In this document: in pieces, positions 14,882 through 21,765 of the stretch | Numbering within the stretch: position 1 is the first letter of the stretch | How the letters are laid out: the number at the start of each line of letters is the position of its first letter | Assembly (NCBI GenBank): GCA_027669155.1 | Contig: JAQEDR010000026.1 | Coordinates: forward strand, 1 to 27,899 | DNA length: 27,899 bases | Source: Peptoniphilaceae bacterium AM52-5BH | Lineage (GTDB): Bacteria; Bacillota; Clostridia; Tissierellales; Peptoniphilaceae | Direction of reading: 5' to 3' | Notes under the pieces: generated by a model | Told to the model about the DNA's origin: nothing | Seen by the model: the letters and a program-made list of their open reading frames with translations, nothing else | Database searches by the model: none | Made by a program: the position numbers and the translations under genes

Positions 14882-14910
14882 ATAATACATACAAGTTTAT
14901 TACTAGTCAA
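14882..14910 (-). promoter_or_regulatory. Promoter of glutamate dehydrogenase
   Basis: TTGACT (14910-14905) and TATTAT (14887-14882) are 17 bases apart on the minus strand, each matching the sigma-A consensus at five of six positions, about 32 bases before the chosen ATG. It helps to fix the gdh start. Confidence 0.8.
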
Positions 14911-14918
14911 TTTCTGAA

Positions 14919-14958
14919 AATAAAAACTTCCAAGACAAAAAGTATATCCTGGAAGTTT
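14919..14958 (-). terminator. Terminator of the tsa-S41 operon
   Basis: On the minus strand AAACTTCCA (14958-14950) pairs perfectly with TGGAAGTTT (14932-14924) around a 17-base loop, followed by TTATTTT. It begins three bases after the S41 gene stop codon and ends just before the gdh -35 box. Confidence 0.85.
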
Positions 14959-14960
14959 AT

Positions 14961-16361
14961 TTACTGCTTAGCTCCTAATAGCTGTTCTATAGTAGTTAGG
15001 CTATCCCTGTAGGAATTTGAAATTATATCAGGAGTCGTTGGATTTTCCTCGTTGATTTTCCCAGCTGGATCATAGCCTAGGGTGTTGGTGTATGTGAAAA
15101 CTAGGCCTGAATTTGGCATTACAGAGTTAATCACTCCAAGGGTTATCCCATCTCCCCCAGTAGTGTTTCCAATAAGGGTTGCCGTATTTGAATATTTCAT
15201 GAAGTTTGCGAAGCCTTCTGCTGCCGAGAAGACATTAGCGTCTACTAGTAGGTACATAGACCCATCAAAACCATAATCCTTATTTGAAGTATCAGGATTA
15301 ACAGTTATTATATCCTTCATATAAAAGTCAAATCGCTTTAGGTCTTCTTCATTGTCGAGTTTGATTGCTGATATATCAACATTGGAAAGTCTCTCGACAT
15401 TGTAGCTATCGTCTGCAAACATAAGCTTTGCCTGGTTTGATTCTTTGAAAAAAAGCTTGTTTGTTACAGTTTTGGGGCCGGTAATAAGCTTTGGGAGGAG
15501 GAAGTTTTGCCAATATTCCATATTCCCTCCAGCATTTCCCCTTATATCAATTGCAAGGGCCTTGTAGAGGTGTTTGTTTTTGAGAAATTCTTTTAGAACC
15601 TTGAGATCTTCTGTATATTTCTCGCTTCCTGCCATAGATTTTACCCTAAGAACAGCTATATCATCGCTTGCTTCTTCAAATTCAAGATTTGCTGTAGTAT
15701 CTTTATCAAAAATGGCTGATCTTCTAGAAAGACCTATGGGACTTTCTACATCACTTTGGACTCCATCTAAGCCATATCTGTTTCTTACGACCTGCCTATT
15801 AAGATTTAAAAATTCATAATAAATCGAAGGTGACTTCCAGTTTTTTGAAAAATACAGGAGGGTCTTTTCTACATAGGCTTTATCTGCAATTCTTGTATGA
15901 TTATTCCTTAAATCTCCACAAATCTCCTCCATAACCTTCCTAAAGTCTTCCTCATTTTCGCACCCTTCTACCATTTTCTTGTATTTTTCATAATTATTTA
16001 GAAAATCAATATTGTGTTTTCTCTTCAAAACTCCAAAAAAGGGGTAGTTGTTTTGGATTTGATTGAAGAAATAATCGAAATCTTCTAATCTTTCTTCCTT
16101 AGTCAATTCCTTAGGTCTTTGGGCCTTTGGGACCTGAAGTCTTAGGGGCTCGTTTAGATTTTTATACCACTTTAGATATTCATCAACCGTAAATCCTGTA
16201 ATCTTATCTGGAAAGAAGCTCCCATCAGATAGGATAATTCCTGAGTTATCGTACTCTCTCATGGCCCTTTTGCTCTTCATAGAATCAAGCCTTCTACCAA
16301 CGCATGAAGTCATTATAATTAATGACAAGAAGATAATGAGAAGCTTAAATTTCTTATTCAT
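14961..16361 (-). CDS. S41-family peptidase-like lipoprotein
   Basis: This 466-residue protein starts with a lipoprotein signal: basic start, hydrophobic residues 7-17, then IMTSC with Cys20 as the likely lipidated residue. The C-terminal half looks like the S41 (tail-specific protease/TSP) fold: LAIDIRGNAGGNMEYW at about 269-284, and VDANVFSAAEGFANF with Ser379 as the probable nucleophile. GNTTGGDGITLGV follows at about 398-410. CtpA enzymes have a Lys in that region that is not visible here, so catalysis may resemble other S41 groups, or be lost. No PDZ domain was recognised. It overlaps the upstream membrane-protein gene by eight bases and ends the operon. Substrate is unknown. Confidence 0.85.
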   Translation of the reverse strand: MNKKFKLLIIFLSLIIMTSCVGRRLDSMKSKRAMREYDNSGIILSDGSFFPDKITGFTVDEYLKWYKNLNEPLRLQVPKAQRPKELTKEERLEDFDYFFNQIQNNYPFFGVLKRKHNIDFLNNYEKYKKMVEGCENEEDFRKVMEEICGDLRNNHTRIADKAYVEKTLLYFSKNWKSPSIYYEFLNLNRQVVRNRYGLDGVQSDVESPIGLSRRSAIFDKDTTANLEFEEASDDIAVLRVKSMAGSEKYTEDLKVLKEFLKNKHLYKALAIDIRGNAGGNMEYWQNFLLPKLITGPKTVTNKLFFKESNQAKLMFADDSYNVERLSNVDISAIKLDNEEDLKRFDFYMKDIITVNPDTSNKDYGFDGSMYLLVDANVFSAAEGFANFMKYSNTATLIGNTTGGDGITLGVINSVMPNSGLVFTYTNTLGYDPAGKINEENPTTPDIISNSYRDSLTTIEQLLGAKQ

Positions 16362-16707
16362 CTAGAAATCCTCCGTTTAATACCAAATCTCTCTTGTAGA
16401 GATCGTAGAGGAGGGGGATATTTCCAATAGGATTTACCAGAGAATATATTATGATAAATACTATAATAAAAGAAAGTCTGTTCTGCTCAAGTCTTCTGAT
16501 AGAGGCTTGGCTATAGTTTTTATTTTTAAGATTGACGAAGGAAAATACAAGGGCAAAGACTCCGAAGACTATTTCGAAAATCTCCCTATAATAAATACCA
16601 AAGGCAAGGACTCCGCATCCTGCCAAAAAGTACAAGAGGCTGCTTAGCTTTACTAGATTGTTGTATCTTTTTATGAGATTTCTTTCTCTCTTATTTCTCT
16701 TTCGCAT
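16354..16707 (-). CDS. Small membrane protein of unknown function (117 aa)
   Basis: I do not recognise a family. The protein has a strongly basic start (MRKRNKRERNLIKRYNN), then three hydrophobic segments at about 19-37, 42-60 and 79-98, and a charged C-terminus. The positive-inside rule puts the N-terminus in the cytoplasm. It starts one base after the tsaD stop (TGATATG) and overlaps the S41 lipoprotein start by eight bases, so it is translated as part of the tsa operon. Coupling on both sides supports it as a real gene. A link with the S41 lipoprotein, which faces the outside, is more likely than with tRNA modification, but this is a guess. Confidence 0.75.
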   Translation of the reverse strand: MRKRNKRERNLIKRYNNLVKLSSLLYFLAGCGVLAFGIYYREIFEIVFGVFALVFSFVNLKNKNYSQASIRRLEQNRLSFIIVFIIIYSLVNPIGNIPLLYDLYKRDLVLNGGFLDE

Positions 16708-16708
16708 A

Positions 16709-17719
16709 TCATAATTCCAAATTCGGGTAGACTTTCATGAAATTATCGTCTACAGCTCCATTTTTATAGTTTAAGTAACCTGCCATAGCAATCATAGCCG
16801 CATTGTCTGTGCACAAGATTACAGTTGGATGGTAGAATTTGATTCCTTCCTTGTCGCACTCTTCCTTAAGTCTTTCCTTAAGCCTAGAGTTTGCAGCAAC
16901 TCCCCCACTTACAGCTAGAGTCTTAAGGCCTGTTTCTTTAAGAAGCATCATGGACTTATCTACTAAGACATCGACAACCGCTTCTTGAAAGCTCGCCGCA
17001 AGGTCAGCCTTGTTTACTTCCTCGCCCCTTTGTTCAAGCTTGTGGGCGTAGTTTAGGACTGCTGTCTTAAGACCTGAGAAGGAAAAATCGTAGGACCCCT
17101 TCTCTAACATTACCCTAGGAAAGTCTATAGAGCCTTTATTACCTTCCTTGGCAAGCTTATCGATCTTTGGCCCTCCTGGATATCCAAGTCCTATCTTTCT
17201 TGCGACCTTATCGAAGGACTCTCCTGCTGCATCATCCAAGGTTTTTCCGATAACTTCATAGTCAGTATAAGAATTTACCTTACATAGGTAGGTATGGCCT
17301 CCAGATACTACTAGACTTATAAAGGGAGGTTCTAGGTCCTTGTTTGACAAATAGTTGGCACAAATATGTCCTTGCATGTGATTTGCTCCAATCAAAGGTG
17401 TATCTGTCGCAAGAGATAGGCCCTTGGCTGCAGAAATCCCAACCAAAAGCGATCCCATAAGTCCCGGTCCCTTAGTTACTGATATAAGGTCTATGTCTTC
17501 GTAGCTTAAGTTAGTATCGGCTAAGGCCTTCTCTATTAAGGGATTTATAGCCTCAAGGTGCTTTCTACTTGCAATCTCTGGCACAACTCCTCCGAAAAGC
17601 GCATGAATATCAATCTGTGATGATATCAAGTTCACCAATACTTCTCTATCGTTTTTGAGAATCGCAACAGAACTATCGTCACAGCTTGTCTCGATTCCCA
17701 TTGTATAAAAATCACTCAT
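16709..17719 (-). CDS. tsaD: tRNA N6-threonylcarbamoyladenosine (t6A) transferase TsaD
   Basis: This 336-residue catalytic subunit transfers threonylcarbamoyl to A37 of ANN-decoding tRNAs. The ASKHA fold starts with MGIETSCDDSSVAIL. Metal ligands are His114 and His118 in GANHMQGHICAN, with a later Asp in CTDNAAMIA. Other signatures are KGPGLMGSLLVGISAAKGLS, VVSGGHTYL, DDAAGESFDKVARKIGLGYP and VSGGVAANSRLK. Length and order match bacterial TsaD. It works with TsaB and TsaE, encoded just upstream, and with TsaC, which is not in the window. The ATG overlaps the rimI stop region by eight bases. It was once called gcp (glycoprotease), but that activity is not accepted today. Confidence 0.98.
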   Translation of the reverse strand: MSDFYTMGIETSCDDSSVAILKNDREVLVNLISSQIDIHALFGGVVPEIASRKHLEAINPLIEKALADTNLSYEDIDLISVTKGPGLMGSLLVGISAAKGLSLATDTPLIGANHMQGHICANYLSNKDLEPPFISLVVSGGHTYLCKVNSYTDYEVIGKTLDDAAGESFDKVARKIGLGYPGGPKIDKLAKEGNKGSIDFPRVMLEKGSYDFSFSGLKTAVLNYAHKLEQRGEEVNKADLAASFQEAVVDVLVDKSMMLLKETGLKTLAVSGGVAANSRLKERLKEECDKEGIKFYHPTVILCTDNAAMIAMAGYLNYKNGAVDDNFMKVYPNLEL

Positions 17720-18152
17720 ATAATTTCCTTTTCATATTGTAGGCATCTTCTCCCAATTTCTGATAATAGTTTTTCCTGATGCCATTTTTTTCAAAGCCAA
17801 ACTTTTCGTAAAGTCCTATAGCCTTGAAGTTTTTTACAGAAACTTCTAGCCAAATTTCCCTAGCCCCACTCGCCTTACTTTTTTCTATAAGATGAGATAA
17901 AAGTTCTTCACCGATACCACACTTTCTGTAAGCTTCATCTACTGCTATGGTAAAGATTTCTACTAGGTCTAGGACCTTGCTCGCTATGTAAAAGCCAACT
18001 ATCTTACCATCTAGTTCATAGACATAGTGGTTTAAGAACGAATTGGCAGTAAGCTCTTTTATAAGATTCTTCTTTGTCCATGGTTCAAAGAATGAAGCAT
18101 TTTCAATCTCGTAAACCCTATCGGCGTCCTCTATTTTCATTCTTCTTATCAT
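17712..18152 (-). CDS. rimI: Ribosomal protein S18-alanine N-acetyltransferase RimI (GNAT)
   Basis: This GNAT acetyltransferase of 146 residues is predicted to acetylate the N-terminal alanine of ribosomal protein S18 or other proteins. GNAT landmarks are MIRRMKIEDADRVYEIENAS at the start, a beta-strand pair in VEIFTIAVDEAYRKCGIGEE (acetyl-CoA loop, R/Q-x-x-G-x-G/A pattern, about 68-80), and LEVSVKNFKAIGLYEKFGF near the end. The start at 18152 keeps the normal RimI N-terminus; an in-frame ATG at 18140 is the alternative. It overlaps tsaB by 35 bases and tsaD by eight. A RimI gene between tsaB and tsaD is common in Firmicutes; the link with t6A is by neighbourhood. Confidence 0.93.
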   Translation of the reverse strand: MIRRMKIEDADRVYEIENASFFEPWTKKNLIKELTANSFLNHYVYELDGKIVGFYIASKVLDLVEIFTIAVDEAYRKCGIGEELLSHLIEKSKASGAREIWLEVSVKNFKAIGLYEKFGFEKNGIRKNYYQKLGEDAYNMKRKLYE

Positions 18153-18810
18153 TTTTGGCTAACTCTCTTTCTGCCTGACTGGCTCTAAGGTAGTTTGGGA
18201 CAATCTCATAAAGCTCTTTTCTAGGAAAATCTTCTTCTATGGCAATCTTTACCAAAGACCTTCCTATAGAATTATTGAAATTTAAAGGAAGGCTTATAGC
18301 CTTATCAAACTTATCCTCATACTTATCATTCAAAGTTCCAATAAGCTCAACCTCGCGTGCTAGGTCATTTACACTACTTGCAAAGTCATCTATGGTATAC
18401 AAATCTTCCTTTATCACTTCATTAAAGTTTTCATCATATACTGCCGCATAGACCCTATTTCCCCTAGCATCAATCATTGGCGCCTTTAATCTAGCTGAAG
18501 ATGAATTGTTAGCAAGGGCAAGGAGGGTTGATATAGCAATAAGATCCTTATCTGTAGCTTGAGCCAAGGTCTTTGCTATAGTCATCCCAATCCTAAGGCC
18601 TGTAAAAGAACCTGGTCCCTTGCTGATAACAAACTTATCAATATCTGCTATCTTCATTCCCAAAAGATTTAATAAGGTCTCGATCATCGGAACCAGGGAT
18701 TCGCTGTGAGTTTTTTGTTGGTTGACGTTAAAATCTCCAATAATCTCTACCCCATCTGATACAGTAACTGTCGATATCATTGTAGATGTATCAATTGCTA
18801 AAATATTCAT
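18118..18810 (-). CDS. tsaB: tRNA t6A biosynthesis scaffold TsaB
   Basis: This 230-residue inactive paralogue of TsaD makes the TsaB-TsaD-TsaE complex. It keeps the first ASKHA strand (MNILAIDTSTMISTVTVSDG) and VISKGPGSFTGLRIGMTIAK, but lacks the HxxxH metal site seen in TsaD, as expected. MIDARGNRVYAAVYD at about 113-127 is another TsaB landmark. Its N-terminus overlaps the tsaE end by 20 bases and its C-terminus overlaps rimI by 35, so the genes are translated in series. The charged C-terminal tail (KNDKKNENRGRR) lies within the overlap with rimI and is probably not critical. Confidence 0.96.
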   Translation of the reverse strand: MNILAIDTSTMISTVTVSDGVEIIGDFNVNQQKTHSESLVPMIETLLNLLGMKIADIDKFVISKGPGSFTGLRIGMTIAKTLAQATDKDLIAISTLLALANNSSSARLKAPMIDARGNRVYAAVYDENFNEVIKEDLYTIDDFASSVNDLAREVELIGTLNDKYEDKFDKAISLPLNFNNSIGRSLVKIAIEEDFPRKELYEIVPNYLRASQAERELAKNDKKNENRGRR

Positions 18811-19237
18811 TTATTTCACTTCCTCTAATTGACCCAGAGTCAATTGTAATCTCTCTCTCATTTTCACCTAGTTTTTCTATCCTTATATCTATCATGTCTT
18901 CAGGCAAGTAAGGCCTTACATTTTCTGCCCACTCGAGTATTGTTATGGCATCTTCTGGATAGAAATACTCCTCGAAATCTATATCGAAAATCTCTTCTGG
19001 ATCATCAAATCTATAAAGGTCCAAGTGATAAATCTTCTTATCCCCCTCATAGATATTTACTATAGCAAAGGTTGGAGAAGAAGAGTTCTCTATGGCAAAA
19101 TACTCTGATATATAGCCTGTTAGAGTTGTCTTTCCCGCTCCCATATCTCCCTTAAGATTTATAACATCGCCCTCCTTTAACAGAGAAGCGAATATATTCG
19201 CAAATTTTTTTAATTCTTCTAAGTTTTTAATAATCAT
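18791..19237 (-). CDS. tsaE: tRNA t6A biosynthesis ATPase TsaE
   Basis: This 148-residue P-loop ATPase resets the TsaB-TsaD complex after each t6A transfer. Walker A is GDMGAGKTTLTGYI at about 30-43. SSPTFAIVNIYEGDKKIYHL and DLYRFDDPEEIFDIDFEEYF are the switch-like family motifs, with ITILEWAENVRPYLPEDMID near the C-terminus. Length is typical. It is the first gene of the tsa-rimI-S41 operon. A TATAAT at 19260-19255 (minus) is a likely -10, but no good -35 is visible at proper spacing. Confidence 0.96.
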   Translation of the reverse strand: MIIKNLEELKKFANIFASLLKEGDVINLKGDMGAGKTTLTGYISEYFAIENSSSPTFAIVNIYEGDKKIYHLDLYRFDDPEEIFDIDFEEYFYPEDAITILEWAENVRPYLPEDMIDIRIEKLGENEREITIDSGSIRGSEINEYFSN

Positions 19238-19276
19238 AATTCCTCTTAGCTTCTATTATACTAAAGAAGACCGAAT

Positions 19277-19306
19277 AAAAAAAGCCCAACCATAATGATT
19301 GAGCTT
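19277..19306 (-). terminator. Terminator of ribU
   Basis: On the minus strand AAGCTCAA (19306-19299) pairs with TTGGGCTT (19289-19282), with one T-G pair, and is followed by seven T's. It begins 12 bases after the ribU stop codon and separates ribU from tsaE. Confidence 0.85.
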
Positions 19307-19318
19307 AAGAATCTCGTG

Positions 19319-19915
19319 TTAGCCTCTCTTAATGATTGGGGAAACTCTTTTATAAATTAATTCCGTTACAAAACTTGCTACAAAGCCTTTGACAATATTA
19401 AATGGCGCAATAGATAAAAGCATTAGGCTAAAGTAGCTTTTAACTAAGCTATTTGTCTTAGCTGTCATACCTACAAAAGCATTTAGGTCAAGTCCCATTA
19501 CCTTAGCATAGGTTGGGAAAACTATAAAGGCGTTTGAAAGTGTAGCAACTGCTGTCATTGCAATAACTCCAAGAGCTAGAGAAAAGATAGCTGTCTTTTT
19601 AGTCTTTCTATTTTTATAAATGCTTGATGAAACATAGACAAAAACAGCCCCAACTATAAAGTTAGATAGCTCTCCAACTCCCCCTGTAGTAGTCTTGGTT
19701 AGATTTAAGATATTTTTGATAAGTTGAATCAAAACACCATACCAAGGTCCCATAGCAAAGCCACCGATAAGGGCTGGCACATCAGCTAGGTCAACTTTCA
19801 TAAAAGGTGGGGCTATTGGTATTGGAAATTGGATAAACATTAATACATAGGCAAAGGCTGCCAAGATGCCGACTTTAACAACTGAGTTTAAACTAAATGT
19901 CTTACTTCTATTCAT
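19319..19915 (-). CDS. ribU: ECF transporter S component, riboflavin-type (RibU)
   Basis: This 198-residue membrane protein is the substrate-binding subunit of an energy-coupling factor transporter. It has about six hydrophobic segments; VVKVGILAAFAYVLMFIQFP at about 12-31 has the Ala-rich first helix that contacts the ECF module, followed by FMKVDLADVPALIGGFAMGP, a common RibU-type segment, and KNILNLTKTTTGGVGELSNF. FMN-riboswitch control just upstream identifies the substrate as riboflavin or a flavin. GGAGG precedes the ATG. The EcfA/A'/T module it needs is elsewhere. The gene is alone in its transcript and ends at a terminator. Confidence 0.94.
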   Translation of the reverse strand: MNRSKTFSLNSVVKVGILAAFAYVLMFIQFPIPIAPPFMKVDLADVPALIGGFAMGPWYGVLIQLIKNILNLTKTTTGGVGELSNFIVGAVFVYVSSSIYKNRKTKKTAIFSLALGVIAMTAVATLSNAFIVFPTYAKVMGLDLNAFVGMTAKTNSLVKSYFSLMLLSIAPFNIVKGFVASFVTELIYKRVSPIIKRG

Positions 19916-19935
19916 ACTTCCTCCTTATGGGCAAT

Positions 19936-19958
19936 AAAAAATGCCCGATATCAGGGCA
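19936..19958 (-). terminator. Riboswitch-controlled terminator in the ribU leader
   Basis: On the minus strand TGCCC (19958-19954) pairs with GGGCA (19946-19942) around a seven-base loop, followed by six T's, 27 bases before the ribU ATG. It lies directly after the FMN aptamer and is the probable expression platform: FMN binding would favour this stem. Confidence 0.8.
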
Positions 19959-19980
19959 AAAAAAAAGCAGATTACTATTA

Positions 19981-20090
19981 ATCTTCTTTCATCCAGACTT
20001 TACTGTCGGTATTGGAATTGCACCAATTCGGTCAAATAGACTCGCGGACTTTACCGCCGGTTAAGGAATTTCACCTTTCCCTGAAGATAT
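19981..20090 (-). promoter_or_regulatory. FMN riboswitch (RFN element)
   Basis: Read on the minus strand, the conserved RFN blocks appear in order: ATCTTCAGGG, GGTGAAATTCC, ACCGGCGGTAAAGTCCGCGA, GGTGCAATTCC, ACCGACAGTAAAGTCTGGAT, and closing GAAGAT. The outer stem pairs ATCTTC at 20088-20083 with GAAGAT at 19986-19981. It precedes ribU, a classic partner. The aptamer appears complete. Confidence 0.97.
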
Positions 20091-20127
20091 CGCCTAAGCG
20101 ATTTTATTTAGTTTATTTCTTAATTTT

Positions 20128-20155
20128 ATCATACCCCAGAAAAGATCCTTTGCAA
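20128..20155 (-). promoter_or_regulatory. Promoter of the FMN riboswitch-ribU transcript
   Basis: TTGCAA (20155-20150) and TATGAT (20133-20128) are 16 bases apart, about 38 bases before the aptamer. The -35 lies nine bases beyond the stop codon of the upstream regulator gene. Confidence 0.7.
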
Positions 20156-20163
20156 GAATAATG

Positions 20164-20823
20164 CTATTCGTTTTCACACTTATCTAAGACCCACTTGTAG
20201 CCCTTCTTGCTTACGGTCTTTATAGGACTGAGCTTTGCTTTTTTGAATTGACTTCTAATCTTTCTTATGTACTCTCTAACTGATCTTTCAGTTGTATCGA
20301 AGCCCTTTTTGGCCATCTCATCTACAATCTCATCCTTACTTAGGATTCTTCCCATATTTTTGATCAGAATTGAGCAAATTGCAATTTCGCTTTTGGTTAA
20401 ATCTAGGATATCATTGCCAATCCTAAAGATTCCATTGTCCTCTTCGAGACTACAGATGCCCATGCTTATAATATTGGCTTCTCTAAGCTCTTCTACTTTC
20501 CTAAAGACATCCTTAATAAACTCCTGCCTGGTTACAGAATGAATCACAAAATCCTTATCATCTATTTCTGCCTCGTAAGGGTTTTTCTTATATCTTTCTG
20601 TTAGATATATAACAGGAATTTTTGTCTTTTGTTTTATAAATTGTATAACCTGCAAGCACTTGTTATGTGTCATATCGACTAAGATCAAATCAACTCCTTC
20701 TAGGTCCCTAAATAAAAGATCGTCTACTGAATCGATTTTTTCTACAAGTACTTCGTTTTTATTGAAGCGAGAATTAATAAGTGAGGATACCCCATTCTCA
20801 TTCTCTACAGATAGAATCCTCAT
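20164..20823 (-). CDS. Orphan OmpR/PhoB-type response regulator with degenerate receiver
   Basis: This protein of 219 residues pairs an N-terminal receiver-like domain (about 1-112) with a C-terminal winged helix (about 130-215). The latter has NDILDLTKSEIAICSILIKN, LSKDEIVDEM and SVREYIRKIRSQF with SKKGYKWV, the normal OmpR/PhoB pattern. The receiver keeps the phospho-acceptor-like Asp50 in LILVDMTHN, but the acidic pair is replaced (VENEN in place of VDDD) and the conserved Lys is missing (FVIHSVTRQEF in place of a KPF-like motif). No histidine kinase gene is nearby. It may work without phosphorylation. The ATG at 20823 is chosen over 20841 for its GGAGGAAAGT leader. Confidence 0.85.
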   Translation of the reverse strand: MRILSVENENGVSSLINSRFNKNEVLVEKIDSVDDLLFRDLEGVDLILVDMTHNKCLQVIQFIKQKTKIPVIYLTERYKKNPYEAEIDDKDFVIHSVTRQEFIKDVFRKVEELREANIISMGICSLEEDNGIFRIGNDILDLTKSEIAICSILIKNMGRILSKDEIVDEMAKKGFDTTERSVREYIRKIRSQFKKAKLSPIKTVSKKGYKWVLDKCENE

Positions 20824-20864
20824 ACTTTCCTCCATATCCAAGGATTAATTCCAAAATAGAGAAA

Positions 20865-20878
20865 GTGCATAGATGCAC
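20865..20878. promoter_or_regulatory. Palindrome near the regulator's transcription start (candidate operator)
   Basis: GTGCAT-AG-ATGCAC is a perfect 6-base inverted repeat with a two-base spacer, 42 bases upstream of the regulator ATG and about 12 bases after the TAAAAT at 20895-20890. The position fits an operator for autoregulation or a small leader hairpin; neither is proved. Confidence 0.45.
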
Positions 20879-20902
20879 CTTCTATGTTAATTTTACCACA
20901 AA

Positions 20903-20936
20903 TTGATAAATCCCGCAAAAAACAGCAATTTATCAA
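20903..20936. repeat. 9-base inverted repeat upstream of the orphan regulator
   Basis: TTGATAAAT at 20903-20911 and ATTTATCAA at 20928-20936 are perfect inverted repeats with a 16-base spacer. They lie just upstream of the likely -10 (TAAAAT at 20895-20890), in the region where an activator or repressor dimer would bind. No T-run follows on either strand, so it is not a simple terminator. Confidence 0.5.
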
Positions 20937-20988
20937 GGCCCAATCCTTCATAATTAGACCATTTTATTTGCCTATAAATTTAGGTACT

Positions 20989-21012
20989 TTAAAAGGAGTT
21001 AATCACTCCCTT
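20989..21012 (-). terminator. Probable terminator of the carD-gpmA operon
   Basis: On the minus strand AAGGGAGT pairs with ACTCCTTT (one G-T) around a five-base loop, followed by T-rich sequence, 63 bases after the gpmA stop codon. The T-run is short, so efficiency is uncertain. Confidence 0.6.
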
Positions 21013-21075
21013 ACTTAGACTTATCGTATAATATTAAACCTTGCCTAAAGAAGGGAGCAATCATCCTCCTTTAAC

Positions 21076-21765
21076 TTATAGATAATATTTTTTAACTACG
21101 TTTAGCTCATCATCTAGTTCGTAAACTAGTGGTTGACCTGTTGGAATTTCTAGACCCATGATATCTTCGTCTGAGATTTTCTCTAGGTGTTTTGCGAGAG
21201 CTCTTAAGCTGTTTCCGTGAGCTGCTACTAGGACTGTTTCTCCATCAAGAAGTTGTGGAGCAATGTGGTCGAAGTAGTAAGGAAGCACTCTATCAAGAGT
21301 TACTTTTAGGTTTTCTGCTGTTGGAACAACGTCAGCTGGGAGGTGTTTGAACATTGGAAGTTCAGCTTGTTTTTTAGCTTCTTCTTCACTTAGTTCTGGT
21401 GGAAGTGTATCATAGCTTCTTCTCCAGATGTGAACTTGTTCATCCCCATATTTTTCAGCTGTTTCAGCCTTGTTTAGTCCTTGAAGGGCTCCGTAGTGTC
21501 TTTCGTTTAGTCTCCAAGATTTTTCTACTGGAACAAACATTTGTCCTGAGTATTCTAGGGCATAGTTACAAGTTTTGATTGCTCTTGTTAGCACTGATGT
21601 GTGAGCATGGTCAAACATTATTCCTGCTTCTTTGATTTTTCTACCAGCTTCTTTAGCTTCTTCTTCCCCTTTTTCAGATAGGTTTACATCAACCCAGCCT
21701 GTGAATTTGTTGGCAAGGTTCCATTCACTTTGACCGTGTCTTACTAGAACTAATTTTTTTGTCAT
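21076..21765 (-). CDS. gpmA: 2,3-bisphosphoglycerate-dependent phosphoglycerate mutase
   Basis: This 229-residue cytoplasmic glycolytic enzyme interconverts 3- and 2-phosphoglycerate. His10 in [10 protein letters not shown] is the phosphorylated residue; [49 protein letters not shown] and [15 protein letters not shown] (second catalytic His) are all as in GpmA. Length fits the cofactor-dependent enzyme rather than the 510-residue cofactor-independent type. Its ATG overlaps the mreB stop codon (TAATG), with AAGGAG within the mreB end. It is the last gene of the seven-gene operon. Confidence 0.97.
   Translation of the reverse strand: MTKKLVLVRHGQSEWNLANKFTGWVDVNLSEKGEEEAKEAGRKIKEAGIMFDHAHTSVLTRAIKTCNYALEYSGQMFVPVEKSWRLNERHYGALQGLNKAETAEKYGDEQVHIWRRSYDTLPPELSEEEAKKQAELPMFKHLPADVVPTAENLKVTLDRVLPYYFDHIAPQLLDGETVLVAAHGNSLRALAKHLEKISDEDIMGLEIPTGQPLVYELDDELNVVKKYYL

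Noticed and set aside
14851..14910. Longer glutamate dehydrogenase start at 14910
   Set aside because: Its ATG lies in the TTGACT -35 box, the extra 20 residues are not family-like, and 14850 has AAGGAG before it.
16709..18810. tsaB and tsaD as a recent duplication
   Set aside because: They are the ancient paralogues expected in every bacterium with this pathway, and their motifs differ as expected.
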